From the NCBI GenBank assembly GCA_949358305.1, contig OX442314.1:60645369-60709368 (forward strand): a stretch of DNA of 64,000 bases, in the 5' to 3' direction. The notes beneath the pieces were generated by a model, which was not told the DNA's origin, did no database searches, and was given only the letters and a program-made list of their open reading frames with translations. The translations under genes and the position numbers were made by a program. Below are positions 33,260 to 43,966 of this stretch, one piece after another. Within the stretch, counting starts at the first letter, position 1. Each line of letters opens with the position of its first letter. The stretch is from Strigamia acuminata. Taxonomy: Eukaryota > Arthropoda > Chilopoda > Geophilomorpha > Linotaeniidae.

Positions 33260-34381
33260 ATGGCCCGTAGACCTGTAAGAGTTCGTGGAACACGAGGAAA
33301 TCGTGGAGCACGACGACGTGGTGGTATGTGTGAAACACCAAGAGGAATTGTGGAGTCTGATTCAGAAAGCCAGGGGGAAGAAAATGTTCCTAGAGACGTT
33401 TCCAACCCAGGTAGTTCTCGAACAGATCCATTATCAGTCCCACATGATTTAGAAGTTTACTGTCGCCATTACCAATTGGAAGTGACGCAGTTTTCCACTT
33501 TGTGTGAAGCTCAACAATACACGGCGAATAATCATCACGAGAGAAATTGTGCAATTACTCCCGATGTAATTGTAACCACCGAGCAAAGTGTTTCTGTAGA
33601 TCGAACTGGCCCTCGTTCACCAGCCACATATAGCTACCAGCAGTTACCTGGATGGCGTATGAATGTTGCTCGTGACGATAATGGACAGTTAAATTCTTCG
33701 CTTTCCGTCCAACCTTCGATTCAGTTACCAGCTACTTCTTGGCGATCGAATTCGGCCGAAAGAATGGGAAATTCCGGACAAAGAAATTTTTCTGCGCCAA
33801 TTTCCCGAAATTTACCAAGTGCGACGGCAGTAAATAATAATTTACCCGCTCCCACTGGGAATTCGAACGATTCTTTCAGAATTCCACAGCCTCGAACTAA
33901 TCTGTCGATCCAACCAAGGGGGAGAAATGAAAATTATCAAAATTTTCAATCCCACACCCAATCTGATGGAGATTTTAGGAATTATAGAAATTCCCGCTCT
34001 CAAGGTGGACGAGCTCCGCCGAGAAATCAACGATTTCCCGGAGCTCCAGGCGATCCTCGTGACTCCGATCCTAACTCGAGTAGTGACGAATCTCACGCTG
34101 GTGGAGGGGGAAATTATAACAATAATTTCCACCGACGTAATAATTCGCGTTCTCCTCCGCCACCTGATAGACGTCAAAATTTCCGAGAAGAGCCAAATCC
34201 GCCACCCAGAGACCAAGAAAGCCGGTCTACACCCAATTCGAACTCTGCTTCTAATTTGTCAGACGAAAATGTAAGACAAATTATTCAGGGTTTGGTTGGT
34301 CAAATCCGGAGCCCAAATACTCCCAATCAGAATTTTGGAAAAGGAATCGAGATTCCTATTTTTGACGGGAAACAGACAGAG
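33260..34381 (+). CDS. Gypsy A Gag, N-terminal part (interrupted by Polinton D)
   Basis: ATG at 33260 (MARRPVRVRGTRGNRGARRR). The first part is Arg-rich, and the middle is Asn/Pro/Arg/Ser-rich and predicted disordered (SRSPPPPDRRQNFREEPNPP). It ends with a conserved capsid start (GIEIPIFDGKQTE). The Polinton inserted exactly there: codons up to the duplicated ACAGAG are followed by Polinton TIR. The rest of Gag resumes in the same frame at 50007, so the gene was intact before the Polinton arrived. Gag forms the particle shell and binds genomic RNA. In the present arrangement only a truncated N-terminal product could be made, running about 29 codons into the TIR. Confidence 0.85.
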
Positions 34382-34513
34382 TGTTGTTGGAGAAATGGTT
34401 CGATTGGATCAAGGATTAAATGGGCAATCCATGATTTCTGCTCAAAAATTACAAAAGGGGTAAAATGAGGAAGTGGTTCGAGGGTGGGAGAATGGGAATG
34501 TTTAGGTTAGGTT
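34382..34513 (+). repeat. Polinton D left TIR
   Basis: 132 bp, exact inverse of 49869-50000 by eye. The inner edge carries TTTAGGTTAGGTT, a telomere-like (TTAGG) motif, after which the two sides diverge. Confidence 0.95.
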
Positions 34514-35302
34514 GTCTCGCACGCTTCTGTATTTATATTTATACTTATTTTTAATTTTTATTTGTAAATGAAAATGTGTAATTCTAAAAGTTAAAATGTA
34601 TTAAAACAATCCGTCAGAAAAATCAATTGAATTCTTATTTAAAATTGGTTTAATACATTTCAACATTCATTGCATTAAACATTTTAATTAAATTAATTTA
34701 ACCTTTTATCAATTTCATTTTAAATTGTATTTTATTTGAAATAGTTTTCTGCATTTATATTTCTATTTTATTTTTTATTTGTATTTGTAAATGAAAATGT
34801 TTAATGCTATTAATGTTAAAATGTATTAAAACAAGTTTAAATGAGAATTCATTTGCCTGAAGGAAATTTTTAATTTACAAATGTGGCCTAGTTAATAGGC
34901 AAGTGTAATTCTAAAAGTTAAAATGTATTAAAACATTTCACCAGAAAAAAAATCAAATGAATTCTCATTTAAAATAGTTTTAATACATTTCAACATTAAT
35001 AGCATTTAACATTTTTATTTACAAATAAAATTTTTATTTACAAATAAAATTTTTATTTAAGAAATTTCATTAAATCAATTTAACCTTTTAACAATTTCTT
35101 TTTAAATTGTATTTTATTTTAAATAGTTTTCTGCATTTATATTTGTATTTATTTTTTATTTGTGTTTGTATATAAATGAATCAGAATTTTTTCAGTTGAT
35201 CAACGACCCTGAATCCTGACGGAGCGGAAAACCTATGCCCAATTTTCTAATTTTTCAAAATTATTTTTATATAAAAAATGAAAATCTATTTAGATTCGTT
35301 CA
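34514..35302. other. Polinton D left intergenic AT-rich repeats
   Basis: Several copies of TAAAATGTATTAAAACA and its reverse complement, and of AAATAAAATTTTTATTTACA, form overlapping direct and inverted repeats. No gene. Probably holds the PolB promoter. Confidence 0.6.
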
Positions 35303-38300
35303 GTGCTCAGGATGAATAGATACAAATCCAAGAAATGCGTAGAGTTTTTAAAAGGAAAAAGAGAAAATGGACATTTATCTAAGGATTTCAAGTTACACAT
35401 CAAGTTGGAACAACTCTTGGCGAAGTGCCGAGAATATGATGATTTTGTGAACATCGAGCCTCGGCCGTATTATCTTTACAAAAGTATCTTTGACGGACAA
35501 GTGCTTGAGTACATTGTCGAATTTGACGAAAGGATTTTTGACATAGAAGACGTGATGAAAGATGCCACTCCAAATATCCGTGCATTGGCAGCAGAAGTTG
35601 CAGCCAGCATGAATTCGTGCAAAGTGAGCGTTATGATGCTATTGAGATATCGGCATTCCCTGAACAAGTCGACTGATCATCATAAATGGTACCAGGCCGA
35701 TCCGTTCGTGATGCATTCGGACGATGTTGACCACATTCTGGATTCGGCTGCGAAACAACTGGCCATACAAAATGCCGAATTTGTCGAAACTCACGACTAT
35801 TTATATTACCTTTGTGTGGACGAGATTAAAATTAAGTTTGCTGCTTTACACCAGAAAGGTGGATGGTACAAAGATGTTCCGTCATTTCCGTTGAGTTTGA
35901 ACAACGATTTGCCGGCCGTCATTTGCAATAAGAAAGCGATTTTGACTTTTAAAATTGAGTTGCAAAAGTCTTTTGTTTGGGCCGTTCTTGCATGTGTACA
36001 TCCTACAGCTAATCATCCCGAACATGTACCAAATTACTTGAAGTATGAGCACGAATTGAACTTGCAAGGTTTTGAATTTCCTTTGTCTTACAGAAACGTA
36101 GAAAAATTCCAGTTGCAGAATCCCGATATCGAAGTAACTATTTATTTTTGGGACAGCAATCGCGTGCAAAGATACGTGACCGTACACAGAAACAGGAAAC
36201 ATCATGTTGATTTATTCTTCTATGGAAATAATTGCTATGGACTTGTGAGGAATCTAAAACGTTTGCTCGGTTATTTTCCGTGCCACTACTGCGACAACCA
36301 ATTCAAGAGCATTGTAGGTAGAGACAAACACCTGACAGTATTCCACTCCGTTCCCGAAGAAGAAGAATCGTCATTTAAGGAACTGAATGAACATCTACGC
36401 AGTAAAAAAGCCGTGGTAAATGTCCAGAACTCGGATCAAAAAAGTTTTTTGTGGTCCGTATTGGCTGCCTTACATCCGGCGCCCGATAATGTATGCAGAA
36501 CGGGTTATTACGAAAGTTTATGGACAAACTTAATCTCGAAGGGCTAGTTTTTCCCGTGGGTCCGAAAGAAGTGCTTACGTTCGAAAGACGGAATAAAAGT
36601 TTGAACATTAATGTATTCGCGTTGCTGCCCACGTCACGGATTGTTCCGATAAAAGTGAATATTCAGACAAACCGCCTTACCACTATTAATCTACTGAAGA
36701 AACAAAATCATTACATGTGGATCAAGGATTTCTCGCGACTCATGAGCGTTGGCGATGGCCACAAGAGGTATTATTGTATGAACTGTATGAACGGGTATTC
36801 CAGCGCCAAAGTGCTTGTTAAGCATACACGATACTGTGGAAAAAACACTCCCTCCGCCACTAAATGCCCCGAAAAAGGAACGATCTGTACGTTCAAGAGT
36901 GAAAAAAAAAATATCCTGTACCGTACGTTTGCTACGCTGATTTTGAGGCATTCTTAGTGCCTGAAGTGGAGATCAAACCCACTTTACATTCGATCACCAT
37001 TAATTCTCACGAACCGTGTGGTTATTCGTTTAAAGTGGTGTGCACGGAGAACGAAGCTTATTCCAGACCGTTACAGCTGTACAGAGGTCCGGATGCCGTC
37101 GAACATTTTTTGCAATCGTTGCGTGTGGAAATTAAAGCCGTGGTTCTTCAATTTTCCGAATTGGGACAAAAACAATTCAATTCCAAAACGATGACTCCGC
37201 TTCAATGGAAGGCCTATAGAAATGCAACAACGTGTTACTTATGCGGTGATGAATTCTTTGAAGAATTAGAAGGCTGGACAAAAGTCTTGGATCATAACCA
37301 TTTCACCGGACAGTTCCGCGGAGCCGCACACGGCAATTGTAACCTGAACTACCATTGGCGGAGATCTGTGCCTGTAGTTTTCCATAATGGAAAAAGATAC
37401 GATTTTCATTTGATATTCCCGCATTTAACCGTCGAGACAGAAAAAGTGACCGTCATCGCCGAAAACTCGGAATTATACAAATCTTTCACGCTGAGAATCA
37501 ATACCAGCGATGATCCAAAAGTACCCCGTAAAGTTACGTTAAAATTCTTGGATAGTTTCCAATTTCTCGCGAGCAGTTTATCCAATTTGGCTAAAAATCT
37601 AGAGAAGTCGCAGTTCGTTGTCTTTCGAAGCGAGTTTAAGGGTGAGGAAATTGATTTTCTTAAGAGGAAAGGAGTATACCCTTACAGATATATGACCGGT
37701 TGGTCAAAATTTCAAGAAGATAAACTTCCACCGATAGAAGAATTTGAGAACATATCCGACGACGATTACCAATATGCCCAGTTAGTTTGGAAAACGTTGG
37801 GAATTAAAAACATGGGCGAATATCACGATTTATATCTGAAGACTGACACTCTGTTGTTGGCGGATATATTCGAACAGTTTAGGAAAATGTGTTTGAATCA
37901 TTACAAGCTAGACCCCTGTCATTATATCACGTTTCCGAGTCTGTCTTGGGATGCTGCGCTGCTCATCACCAAAGTTAAATTGGAGCTTCTGTCGGATCCA
38001 GATATGTACATGTTTGTCGAACAAGGAATAAGAGGCGGTGTTGCCACGATCAGTCAACGCTACGCCAAAGCTAATAATCCTCTTCTGCCATCGGGGTACG
38101 ATTGTGAGAAACCAGAGAGTTACATCGTCTATTTGGATGCAAATTCCATGTATTCTTGGGCAATGAGCAAACCATTACCCGTTGGCAACTTTGCCTTCGA
38201 CGATAATTTAGCCCAATGGACGCAAGAACGTATTTTGAAAATGGGAGAGAACGATACGATGGGATGCATCTTGGAAGTGGATTTGGGATATCCGCAAGAA

Positions 38301-39329
38301 CTGCACTTGTCCCACAATTGTCTGCCTTTGGCTCCGGAAATGATACGTTCAGCGGACGACACTTGCCCCAGATTAATCCCGCATTTGCAAGGTCGTTGTA
38401 ATTACATTCTGCATTACAGAGCTCTGCAATTGTACTTGTCCCTGGGCATGACGTTGATGAAAATAAAAAGAGTGCTGACGTTTGAGCAAAACCCGTGGTT
38501 GGCGAAGTATATCGAACTGAATATTGAGAAACGGAAGTCCGCTACCAGTGATTTTGAGCAGGAATTAGCGAAATTAGCTAACAATTCGGTCTTTGGAAAA
38601 ACCTTGCAGGACGTGAGGAAATATAGACAATTTTATCTGGTGAATAATAAGAAAGACTGGTATAAACACCTCAACCACGCTGGTTTGAAAGGATTTAAAG
38701 TTTTGAATAATGATCTGTTGTTGGTTGAACGCCGAAAGCTGGAATTGACGTTAGACAAACCTATTTACAGCGGATTAACTATCCTGGACTTGTCTAAATG
38801 CTTGCTATATGACTTTCATTACAACGTCATGAAAAAAAAATTCTCAGACAAGCTGAGATTGCTGATGACGGATACGGATAGTTTGATGTATGAAATAGAA
38901 GCTCCGTCAGTCTACTCGTTCTTCAGAGAAGAAATACCAGAAGTGATGGATCTGTCTAATTACGATCCACCCGATGGCAGGAACAGGCGTGTAATAGGAT
39001 GCTTCAAAGACGAGACTGCCGGCGAGCCGATAGAAGAGTTTGTAGGGCTAAGAGCCAAATGTTACGCTTATAACGTGAACGGGAAAACGAGCATGCGATG
39101 TAAAGGCATAAAGAAAGCCGTCGTGGAGCAAGAGCTGGACTTGGAGGCGTACAAGAAGATATTGTTCGGAGAACGGGAGGCCCACAGATTGAAATTTGAA
39201 ACGATCAAATCGAAACTGCACGTTATCACAACGGTCGAGGTGGACAAATTGGCATTGTCGGCAAAAGACAAGAAACGAGTGATATTAGAAGATTGTATAC
39301 ACACCAAGGCTTATGGTTATGTTGAGTAA
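35303..39329 (+). pseudogene. Polinton protein-primed family B DNA polymerase, two frame breaks
   Basis: Three successive frames make up one PolB of about 1,340 residues. Frame 1 (35303-36547) holds the N-terminal region with a duplicated module (SFVWAVLACVHP and SFLWSVLAALHP). Frame 2 (36493-36957) holds the second half of that module and a C2H2-like finger (YYCMNCMNGYSSAKVLVKH). Frame 3 (to 39329) starts with exonuclease motif YADFEAF, which lies just upstream of the ATG at 36957. It then has an HNH-like Cys/His cluster (CYLCGDEFFEE...LDHNHF), motif A (YLDANSMYSW), motif B (LANNSVFGK) and motif C (MTDTDSLMYE). The second break lies in a run of ten A (36902-36911). The first, near 36500-36545, has no long homopolymer. 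It would replicate the element from its termini. All catalytic motifs are present, so the breaks are recent or sequencing errors. Confidence 0.9.
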
Positions 39330-39334
39330 AATTG

Positions 39335-40549
39335 TTAATAAAACAATTCCAAGTTTAAATATACATAAACTTCTCGTATTTCTATCTCAGATTTTGCAAT
39401 GAACCCTGTTACAGTGAGTTCATCTCCAGCATCAAGTTGTTCTGGAGGACTGACAACAAATGACCAGAATCTGTTATGATTCTTGTCAAATTCTGGTATA
39501 TCACCTATTTTAAAAATAGTTCTACTTATGTGTTTATTCCTACTTATTCGTCTAACGACACAACCCTTAGGGTTTACTTCTTCATCATCAATGTTCTTTA
39601 AATCGCGCGTATCGTGTGTGATAATATCTACATTTGTCAACTGACAATTTCGAAATAATCTAAAACAATAATCATGTTTATAAGGAACAATTAATGTATG
39701 AAAAGGATAAAAATACACCTGCCCGCTTTCAGCGGATTTCTTAGCTGTTTCATATTTTATAACATAAGTTCCTCTAATTTGCTCATTGTCCCGTAAACTC
39801 TGCTTGATGTTTTCTATTTTTGCACTCATTTCAGCCTTATGTGCTTCTAGCATTGCTTTAATTTGCCCATCATCCTGTAAACTCTGTTTGTTGCGCTCTA
39901 TTTCTGCAACCATTTCAGCCTTATATGCATCTAGCATTGCTTTAACTCGCTCATCATCCTGCAAACTCTGTTTGTTGTGCTCTATTTCTGCAACCATTTC
40001 AGCCTTATGGGCATCTAGCATTGCTTTAACTTGCTCATCATCCTGTAAACTTTGTTTGATCTGCTCTATTTCTGCAGTCATTTCAGCCTTATGTGCATCT
40101 ATCATTGCTTTAACTCGCTCATCGTCTTGTAAACTCTGTTTGATGTGCTCTATTTCTGCAGTCATTTCAGCTTTAATTTGCCCATCATCTTGTAAACTCT
40201 GTTTGATGTGTTCTATTTCCACAGCCATTTCTGCCTTATGTGCAACTATGTTCGCTTTAACTCGCTCATCGTGCTGTAAACTCTGTTTAATATGGTCATC
40301 GACTCGAGATTTCATATCATCCATAAGCGTAGCAGTACCTGCAGCTGCCGGGTCTGGTATTCCGACGTTAAAATCTTTTTTTAGTTGAGCGATATCGTTT
40401 CTGTGGCCGAACACCATTCGCCTAATCTGCTCTTGTTCGTCATGCGTTAAATTACTTCCGTCTCGTTTGGCAATTTTGCGCGGGGTCAGACCAAATCTAT
40501 GCACTGGATTTAAGTGGAAGTCGTCTCTCGCCTTATTAACGCTCCCCAT
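39335..40549 (-). CDS. Polinton coiled-coil repeat protein
   Basis: Start chosen at ATG 40549 (MGSVNKARDDFHLNPVH), overlapping the end of the protease gene by about 40 bp in another frame. The N-terminus has RKIAKRDGSNLTHDEQEQIR. The middle is a series of 28-residue units such as AEMTAEIEQIKQSLQDD preceded by ERVKAMIDAHK, six in all, one of them only 21 residues. Each unit is a whole number of heptads, so it can form one continuous coiled coil of about 170 residues. The C-terminal 140 residues (from about YVIKYETAKK) are beta-rich and globular-looking. In the capsid block of a virus-like element this architecture suggests an elongated surface or fibre-like protein, but that is inference. I see no known domain. 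It converges with PolB, 5 bp apart. Confidence 0.75.
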   Translation of the reverse strand: MGSVNKARDDFHLNPVHRFGLTPRKIAKRDGSNLTHDEQEQIRRMVFGHRNDIAQLKKDFNVGIPDPAAAGTATLMDDMKSRVDDHIKQSLQHDERVKANIVAHKAEMAVEIEHIKQSLQDDGQIKAEMTAEIEHIKQSLQDDERVKAMIDAHKAEMTAEIEQIKQSLQDDEQVKAMLDAHKAEMVAEIEHNKQSLQDDERVKAMLDAYKAEMVAEIERNKQSLQDDGQIKAMLEAHKAEMSAKIENIKQSLRDNEQIRGTYVIKYETAKKSAESGQVYFYPFHTLIVPYKHDYCFRLFRNCQLTNVDIITHDTRDLKNIDDEEVNPKGCVVRRISRNKHISRTIFKIGDIPEFDKNHNRFWSFVVSPPEQLDAGDELTVTGFIAKSEIEIREVYVYLNLELFY

Positions 40550-40860
40550 TTTTTTAATACGAACAAACACAAATGTCCGCACGTGACTTCGTCAAACGAT
40601 TGATATTGATAAACGTTATATTTTATATTGTCTCCCAGGTAACGGTACAATTCAACAGGAGGTGGAAGATCGCCGAAACTATCAAAGTATAATTTATCTC
40701 GCTTATTTTTAGCGTACGCCACCCAATGGCTACCACTTTGCAGATGCTTATTCAAATTAACAATCCCACATTCGAAGGGTCTGGCTTTGACGGGCAACGT
40801 GTCTCTGGAGAACACGCCTCTGAAGAATGGAATATTCATTCGTCTAGCCAATTTGCCCAA
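40510..40860 (-). CDS. Polinton maturation protease 1 (adenovirus-type cysteine protease)
   Basis: Contains FRGVFSRDTLP, ECGIVNLN, GSHWVAY (catalytic His), YFDSFG (acid residue) and VTCGHLCLF (catalytic Cys). These are in the order of the Ulp1/adenain-like PRO of Polintons, which cleaves capsid precursors. No ATG lies at the left edge of the domain; the frame is open further upstream, overlapping the end of the PX-like gene, and the first in-frame ATG is inside (MNIPFF). Expression may depend on reinitiation or a shift from the upstream gene. It sits between the PX-like and coiled-coil genes. The element has a second, divergent protease at 47236. Confidence 0.85.
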   Translation of the reverse strand: MGKLARRMNIPFFRGVFSRDTLPVKARPFECGIVNLNKHLQSGSHWVAYAKNKRDKLYFDSFGDLPPPVELYRYLGDNIKYNVYQYQSFDEVTCGHLCLFVLKKWGALIRRETTST

Positions 40861-40883
40861 TTGCAGGGAATCCAGCGGTTGAA

Positions 40884-41363
40884 TTATTGCCCCATCTTTC
40901 CCGCCGCCGACGAGCCGTACGGTTTCAAGTAGAAACCTTTTCCAGTTTTGCGAATCCGTAATTTTTTTTTTAACGGCCGACGTAGACCTTTGCCTTCAGT
41001 GGCTAAATTGTGGCGCTTGGCTTCATCGACCATTTCCTTATTTGTTTTTGCCGAGTCTACGGCTTTAGCGATCCCTGCCGCACCTCCAGCCAGTCCACCC
41101 AATGCCCCCAATAATGGAAGCAGCAATGGAAAGAATCCACCAGTTTGTCTAACCTGTTTCGTGGGTATGCTTAAAGTCATTCCTTTCTTTTTAGAACCGG
41201 CCTTTTTAATCTTATTTATCTGTCTATCAGTAAGAGACAAGCCATGATTGCCGTTCAGTTGTTTATACTTCAATCTTAAATGTAAGGGTATCCTTTTTTT
41301 GATGGATTTGGATACCTTTCGTTGCTGATTGGGGGTTAACGCTACCTTATGTATTTTATACAT
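40884..41363 (-). CDS. Polinton PX/pVI-like protein with glycine-rich hydrophobic segment
   Basis: 159 residues from ATG (MYKIHKVALTPNQQRKVSK). Basic N-terminus, then a Gly-rich hydrophobic stretch (FFPLLLPLLGALGGLAGGAA) followed by AKAVDSAKTNKEM, then a basic tail with KGFYLKPYG. Similar small basic proteins with a GG-containing membrane-active helix occur between protease and capsid genes in Polintons and adenoviruses (pVI/pX-type), where they are cleaved by the viral protease and help disrupt membranes or condense DNA. Function here is inferred from position and composition. It lies 20 bp downstream of the major capsid gene on the same strand. Confidence 0.7.
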   Translation of the reverse strand: MYKIHKVALTPNQQRKVSKSIKKRIPLHLRLKYKQLNGNHGLSLTDRQINKIKKAGSKKKGMTLSIPTKQVRQTGGFFPLLLPLLGALGGLAGGAAGIAKAVDSAKTNKEMVDEAKRHNLATEGKGLRRPLKKKLRIRKTGKGFYLKPYGSSAAGKMGQ

Positions 41364-41382
41364 CTCTTATTTTTTTATAACT

Positions 41383-42705
41383 TTAATATAACACTTCGAT
41401 TTTGCCTTTGTCCAATTTCATATTCATCAATCTGTCGCCTATTATCAAAGCGTAAGCTTTAGTATTGGCCGGGACTGCCGTTTCGAATTTCATTTTTATT
41501 TGCACGTCGATTATGCCAGTTTTCAGCCTCTCGCTCTGTTTCGAGCAATCGATCACAATCAGCGGGTAAAGCTTCGCATAATCCCACGCGTTGAACATTA
41601 TATCAGATGCGCCGTAATAATCTTTCCTAAATTGGATGCACGATTCTAGAAACCTACTGAAATTGCTATTTTCAAAGTTCTCGTTCGAGTCTAAATAGAG
41701 GTACCGCTCAGAGTTCAGGTAAGCGTGAACTTCGTTGACTTTAACGGTGTCGAATATTGCCGTATTTTTGGTTTGGTCGTTTCTTTTATCGGTCTGAAAT
41801 CCGACGATGATGTACCGCGGTTTTTCGGAAGTGCTGGTGGTTACCACTCGCCAGGCATGCTCCGTGGTTTGGGGCAAGTCCGACATTTCGAACGACCAAT
41901 GGCGGAACGCTAATGGAATATTCACGCCTCTATCCATGGCTGCGAGCAGTCGACTCTTTTGCACATCGGATGGAATAACGTGCGGCATCAACCAATATAG
42001 TTGTTGGAGAACTATTTTACCTTCGGGTATGGCTTGCGCGGCTCCAGCCACAGTTTTGGTCGCGGCTTTAAAAATGGCATCATCGTTGTGCGTTCTCATC
42101 AAAGTTAAAACTTGTTTGGCTCCGTAAATGACTTTGTTGTAGTCTTCAAAGAATCCCATCAGATGGGTCAGTGGCACTAACAATGAAAAGGTACCGTGCT
42201 TTTTTGGCAGCAAGTTGTATAACCTGCGCCGTGACTCAAATCCGGGATTGTCGAGATCCACCGATTTGCCGGACTTGTGGTCGGGTAACCAGCCCATATT
42301 TTCGATTGCGTTTTGGCGATTGTGATACGACAAAGCGCCTTTCATAGTGGTGGCATAGCCTGGATAATTAATCTCGTCGATTAGTTTATCTCCGATGTGA
42401 TATTTCAGGTTGCTGAAGAGAAAAGGCATGAAATTATTCACTAGCGTTGCCGCATCATCGGTGTCTTTTCCCTCCGACGCATATTCCGTTCCATCATTCT
42501 TTGTCAACTGCCCCGTTACGCATACGTAACTTTTATGGGGGTGTGTCCAGATATCTTCGTTCTGTATGATTAGTCGAATTTCAGAGTTCACGTTATTCAA
42601 ATTTGTCCCAATAATCGGGTGATACTCGTGATATCTGTATGCATTTACAGATTCGTCGATGACGAACGGTTGTTCGACGTCTAAATAATTTTCGACGACT
42701 TGCAT
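41383..42705 (-). CDS. Polinton major capsid protein (double jelly-roll type)
   Basis: 440 residues from ATG (MQVVENYLDVEQPF). Blocks such as HPIIGTNLNNVNSEIRLIIQ, PHKSYVCVTGQLTKNDG, FLFSNLKYHIGDKLIDEINY and LLPLTHL-like segments are typical of arthropod Polinton capsid proteins, annotated in genomes as F54H12.2-like. The family folds as a double jelly roll and builds the icosahedral shell. Identification is from memory of the family pattern; a structure prediction should show two beta-barrels. Upstream lies a repeat-rich spacer (42720-43060). Downstream genes for PX and protease follow at close spacing. Confidence 0.8.
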   Translation of the reverse strand: MQVVENYLDVEQPFVIDESVNAYRYHEYHPIIGTNLNNVNSEIRLIIQNEDIWTHPHKSYVCVTGQLTKNDGTEYASEGKDTDDAATLVNNFMPFLFSNLKYHIGDKLIDEINYPGYATTMKGALSYHNRQNAIENMGWLPDHKSGKSVDLDNPGFESRRRLYNLLPKKHGTFSLLVPLTHLMGFFEDYNKVIYGAKQVLTLMRTHNDDAIFKAATKTVAGAAQAIPEGKIVLQQLYWLMPHVIPSDVQKSRLLAAMDRGVNIPLAFRHWSFEMSDLPQTTEHAWRVVTTSTSEKPRYIIVGFQTDKRNDQTKNTAIFDTVKVNEVHAYLNSERYLYLDSNENFENSNFSRFLESCIQFRKDYYGASDIMFNAWDYAKLYPLIVIDCSKQSERLKTGIIDVQIKMKFETAVPANTKAYALIIGDRLMNMKLDKGKIEVLY

Positions 42706-42764
42706 GGTTGCTATTTTTTAATTACGAAATATATATATATATATATATACAAATATACAAATAT

Positions 42765-43060
42765 ACAATTACAAGTAATTTATTTATTTGTAAATATTTA
42801 ATAGAAAATGTTAAATGTGTATTTCAATTCATTTACAAGTAATTTAATTCATTTACAAGTAATTCATTTATTTGTCAATATTTAATAGAAAATATTAAAT
42901 GTGTAATTCAATTCATTTACAAGTAATTCATTTATTTGTAAATATTTAATAGAAAATGTTAAATGTGTAATTCAATTCATTTACAAGTAATTCATTTATT
43001 TGTAAATATTTAATAGAAAATATTAAATGTGTAATTCAATTCATTTACAAGTAATTCATT
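42765..43060. repeat. 64-bp tandem repeats between capsid genes
   Basis: Units such as GTGTAATTCAATTCATTTAC recur at exact 64-bp spacing (42901, 42965, 43029; earlier partial copies from about 42765). They are preceded by an AT dinucleotide run at 42729-42748. Likely spacer or promoter of the major capsid gene. Confidence 0.9.
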
Positions 43061-43215
43061 TAAAAAGAGTTTATGTAATCTTTATTATCGGAACGAAGTG
43101 AAGCTACTTTCATTTCCACATTGCCACCGCCTCTCATAGCCGGCTCTATTGTAGGCTTCTCTTTTGCGACGACATAATGTGTCGTAATATTTTTTTTCTT
43201 AAATATAATCGGCAT
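43060..43215 (-). CDS. Small Polinton ORF, 51 residues
   Basis: ATG at 43215 to a stop at 43060-43062 on the minus strand, starting MPIIFKKKNITTHYVVAKEK. It lies 9 bp below the minor capsid gene with the same TTTTTTAA-type spacer seen before other genes of this block. It is short and basic, with a Gly/Arg patch. I do not recognise it; it may be a minor structural or regulatory protein, or chance. Confidence 0.4.
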   Translation of the reverse strand: MPIIFKKKNITTHYVVAKEKPTIEPAMRGGGNVEMKVASLRSDNKDYINSF

Positions 43216-43224
43216 CTTATTTTT

Positions 43225-43956
43225 TTAAACTGACGTTTTTCTTCTCAAATGGAACCGCGCGGTAAAAACTTCCCCTCTGAGATCGATGGGTTTACTGTCT
43301 TGATCGGTCAACCATATTCTGACTTCGTGAATTTTGGATTGATTTTTTACCGGCAAGTACAGTATGTTATTCGGCATTTCGACTATTTTGAAACCGGCCG
43401 GAACGTTTGGAAAAAATGCGTAAATAATCGGAGATGCTTCGCCGTTCAAGTACGAATCGGTAATTAAATCGCAGTGCACCAGTATGGTGTTTATGTGGAA
43501 AATGTTAACGGGATTGACCGACTCGCTGGTTCCAGCCGTATATTCACGCTTTTCAAATCCGAATAAATGAGCCATGTTATTCTCGTGCGTGAAATCTACG
43601 GCATATTCCATTTGACTTATCGTCAACGTCGTAGATAAAGTGTTAATATTCTCTTTTATGTCGATGAACGGTAGGTCACTGTTTTGATCCCAATGTCCTC
43701 TCGCTTTCATCTCGGTATGTAATCGAGCGATAATGTCGACGAGTTCGTAACTACCGGGTGGGAAAGTAATGATTAGCGATGTTTTCGTTTTATCGATCGA
43801 ATACACGAATACGTTGTTATCCTCGGTGATATTTGGCATTGAATTAAAAGTCTCCAGACTCACTAATCCCAATTCAAATTCATCCTCGCCCAGTAATAAA
43901 GGCGACGAGAATGTGGTGAGAAAATCGGTCTTTGTGCTACTCAATACAATAGACAT
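43225..43956 (-). CDS. Polinton minor capsid (penton-type) protein
   Basis: Start at ATG 43956 (MSIVLSSTKTDFLTTFSSPL) rather than the longer frame, because the family begins this way and the extra residues overlap the preceding gene. 243 residues. Beta-rich with FELGLVSLETFNSMPNI, FPPGSYELVDIIARLH, LFGFEKREYTAG and HEVRIWLTDQDSKPIDLRGE. This matches the single jelly-roll minor capsid protein of Polintons, which forms the five-fold vertices. It follows the conserved 377-residue protein and precedes the 51-residue ORF. Confidence 0.8.
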   Translation of the reverse strand: MSIVLSSTKTDFLTTFSSPLLLGEDEFELGLVSLETFNSMPNITEDNNVFVYSIDKTKTSLIITFPPGSYELVDIIARLHTEMKARGHWDQNSDLPFIDIKENINTLSTTLTISQMEYAVDFTHENNMAHLFGFEKREYTAGTSESVNPVNIFHINTILVHCDLITDSYLNGEASPIIYAFFPNVPAGFKIVEMPNNILYLPVKNQSKIHEVRIWLTDQDSKPIDLRGEVFTARFHLRRKTSV

Positions 43957-43966
43957 GTTGTTTTTT

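Noticed and set aside
39786-40388. 200-codon plus-strand ORF with Cys/Leu/Ser repeats
   Set aside because: It is the antisense shadow of the coiled-coil repeats of the minus-strand gene.
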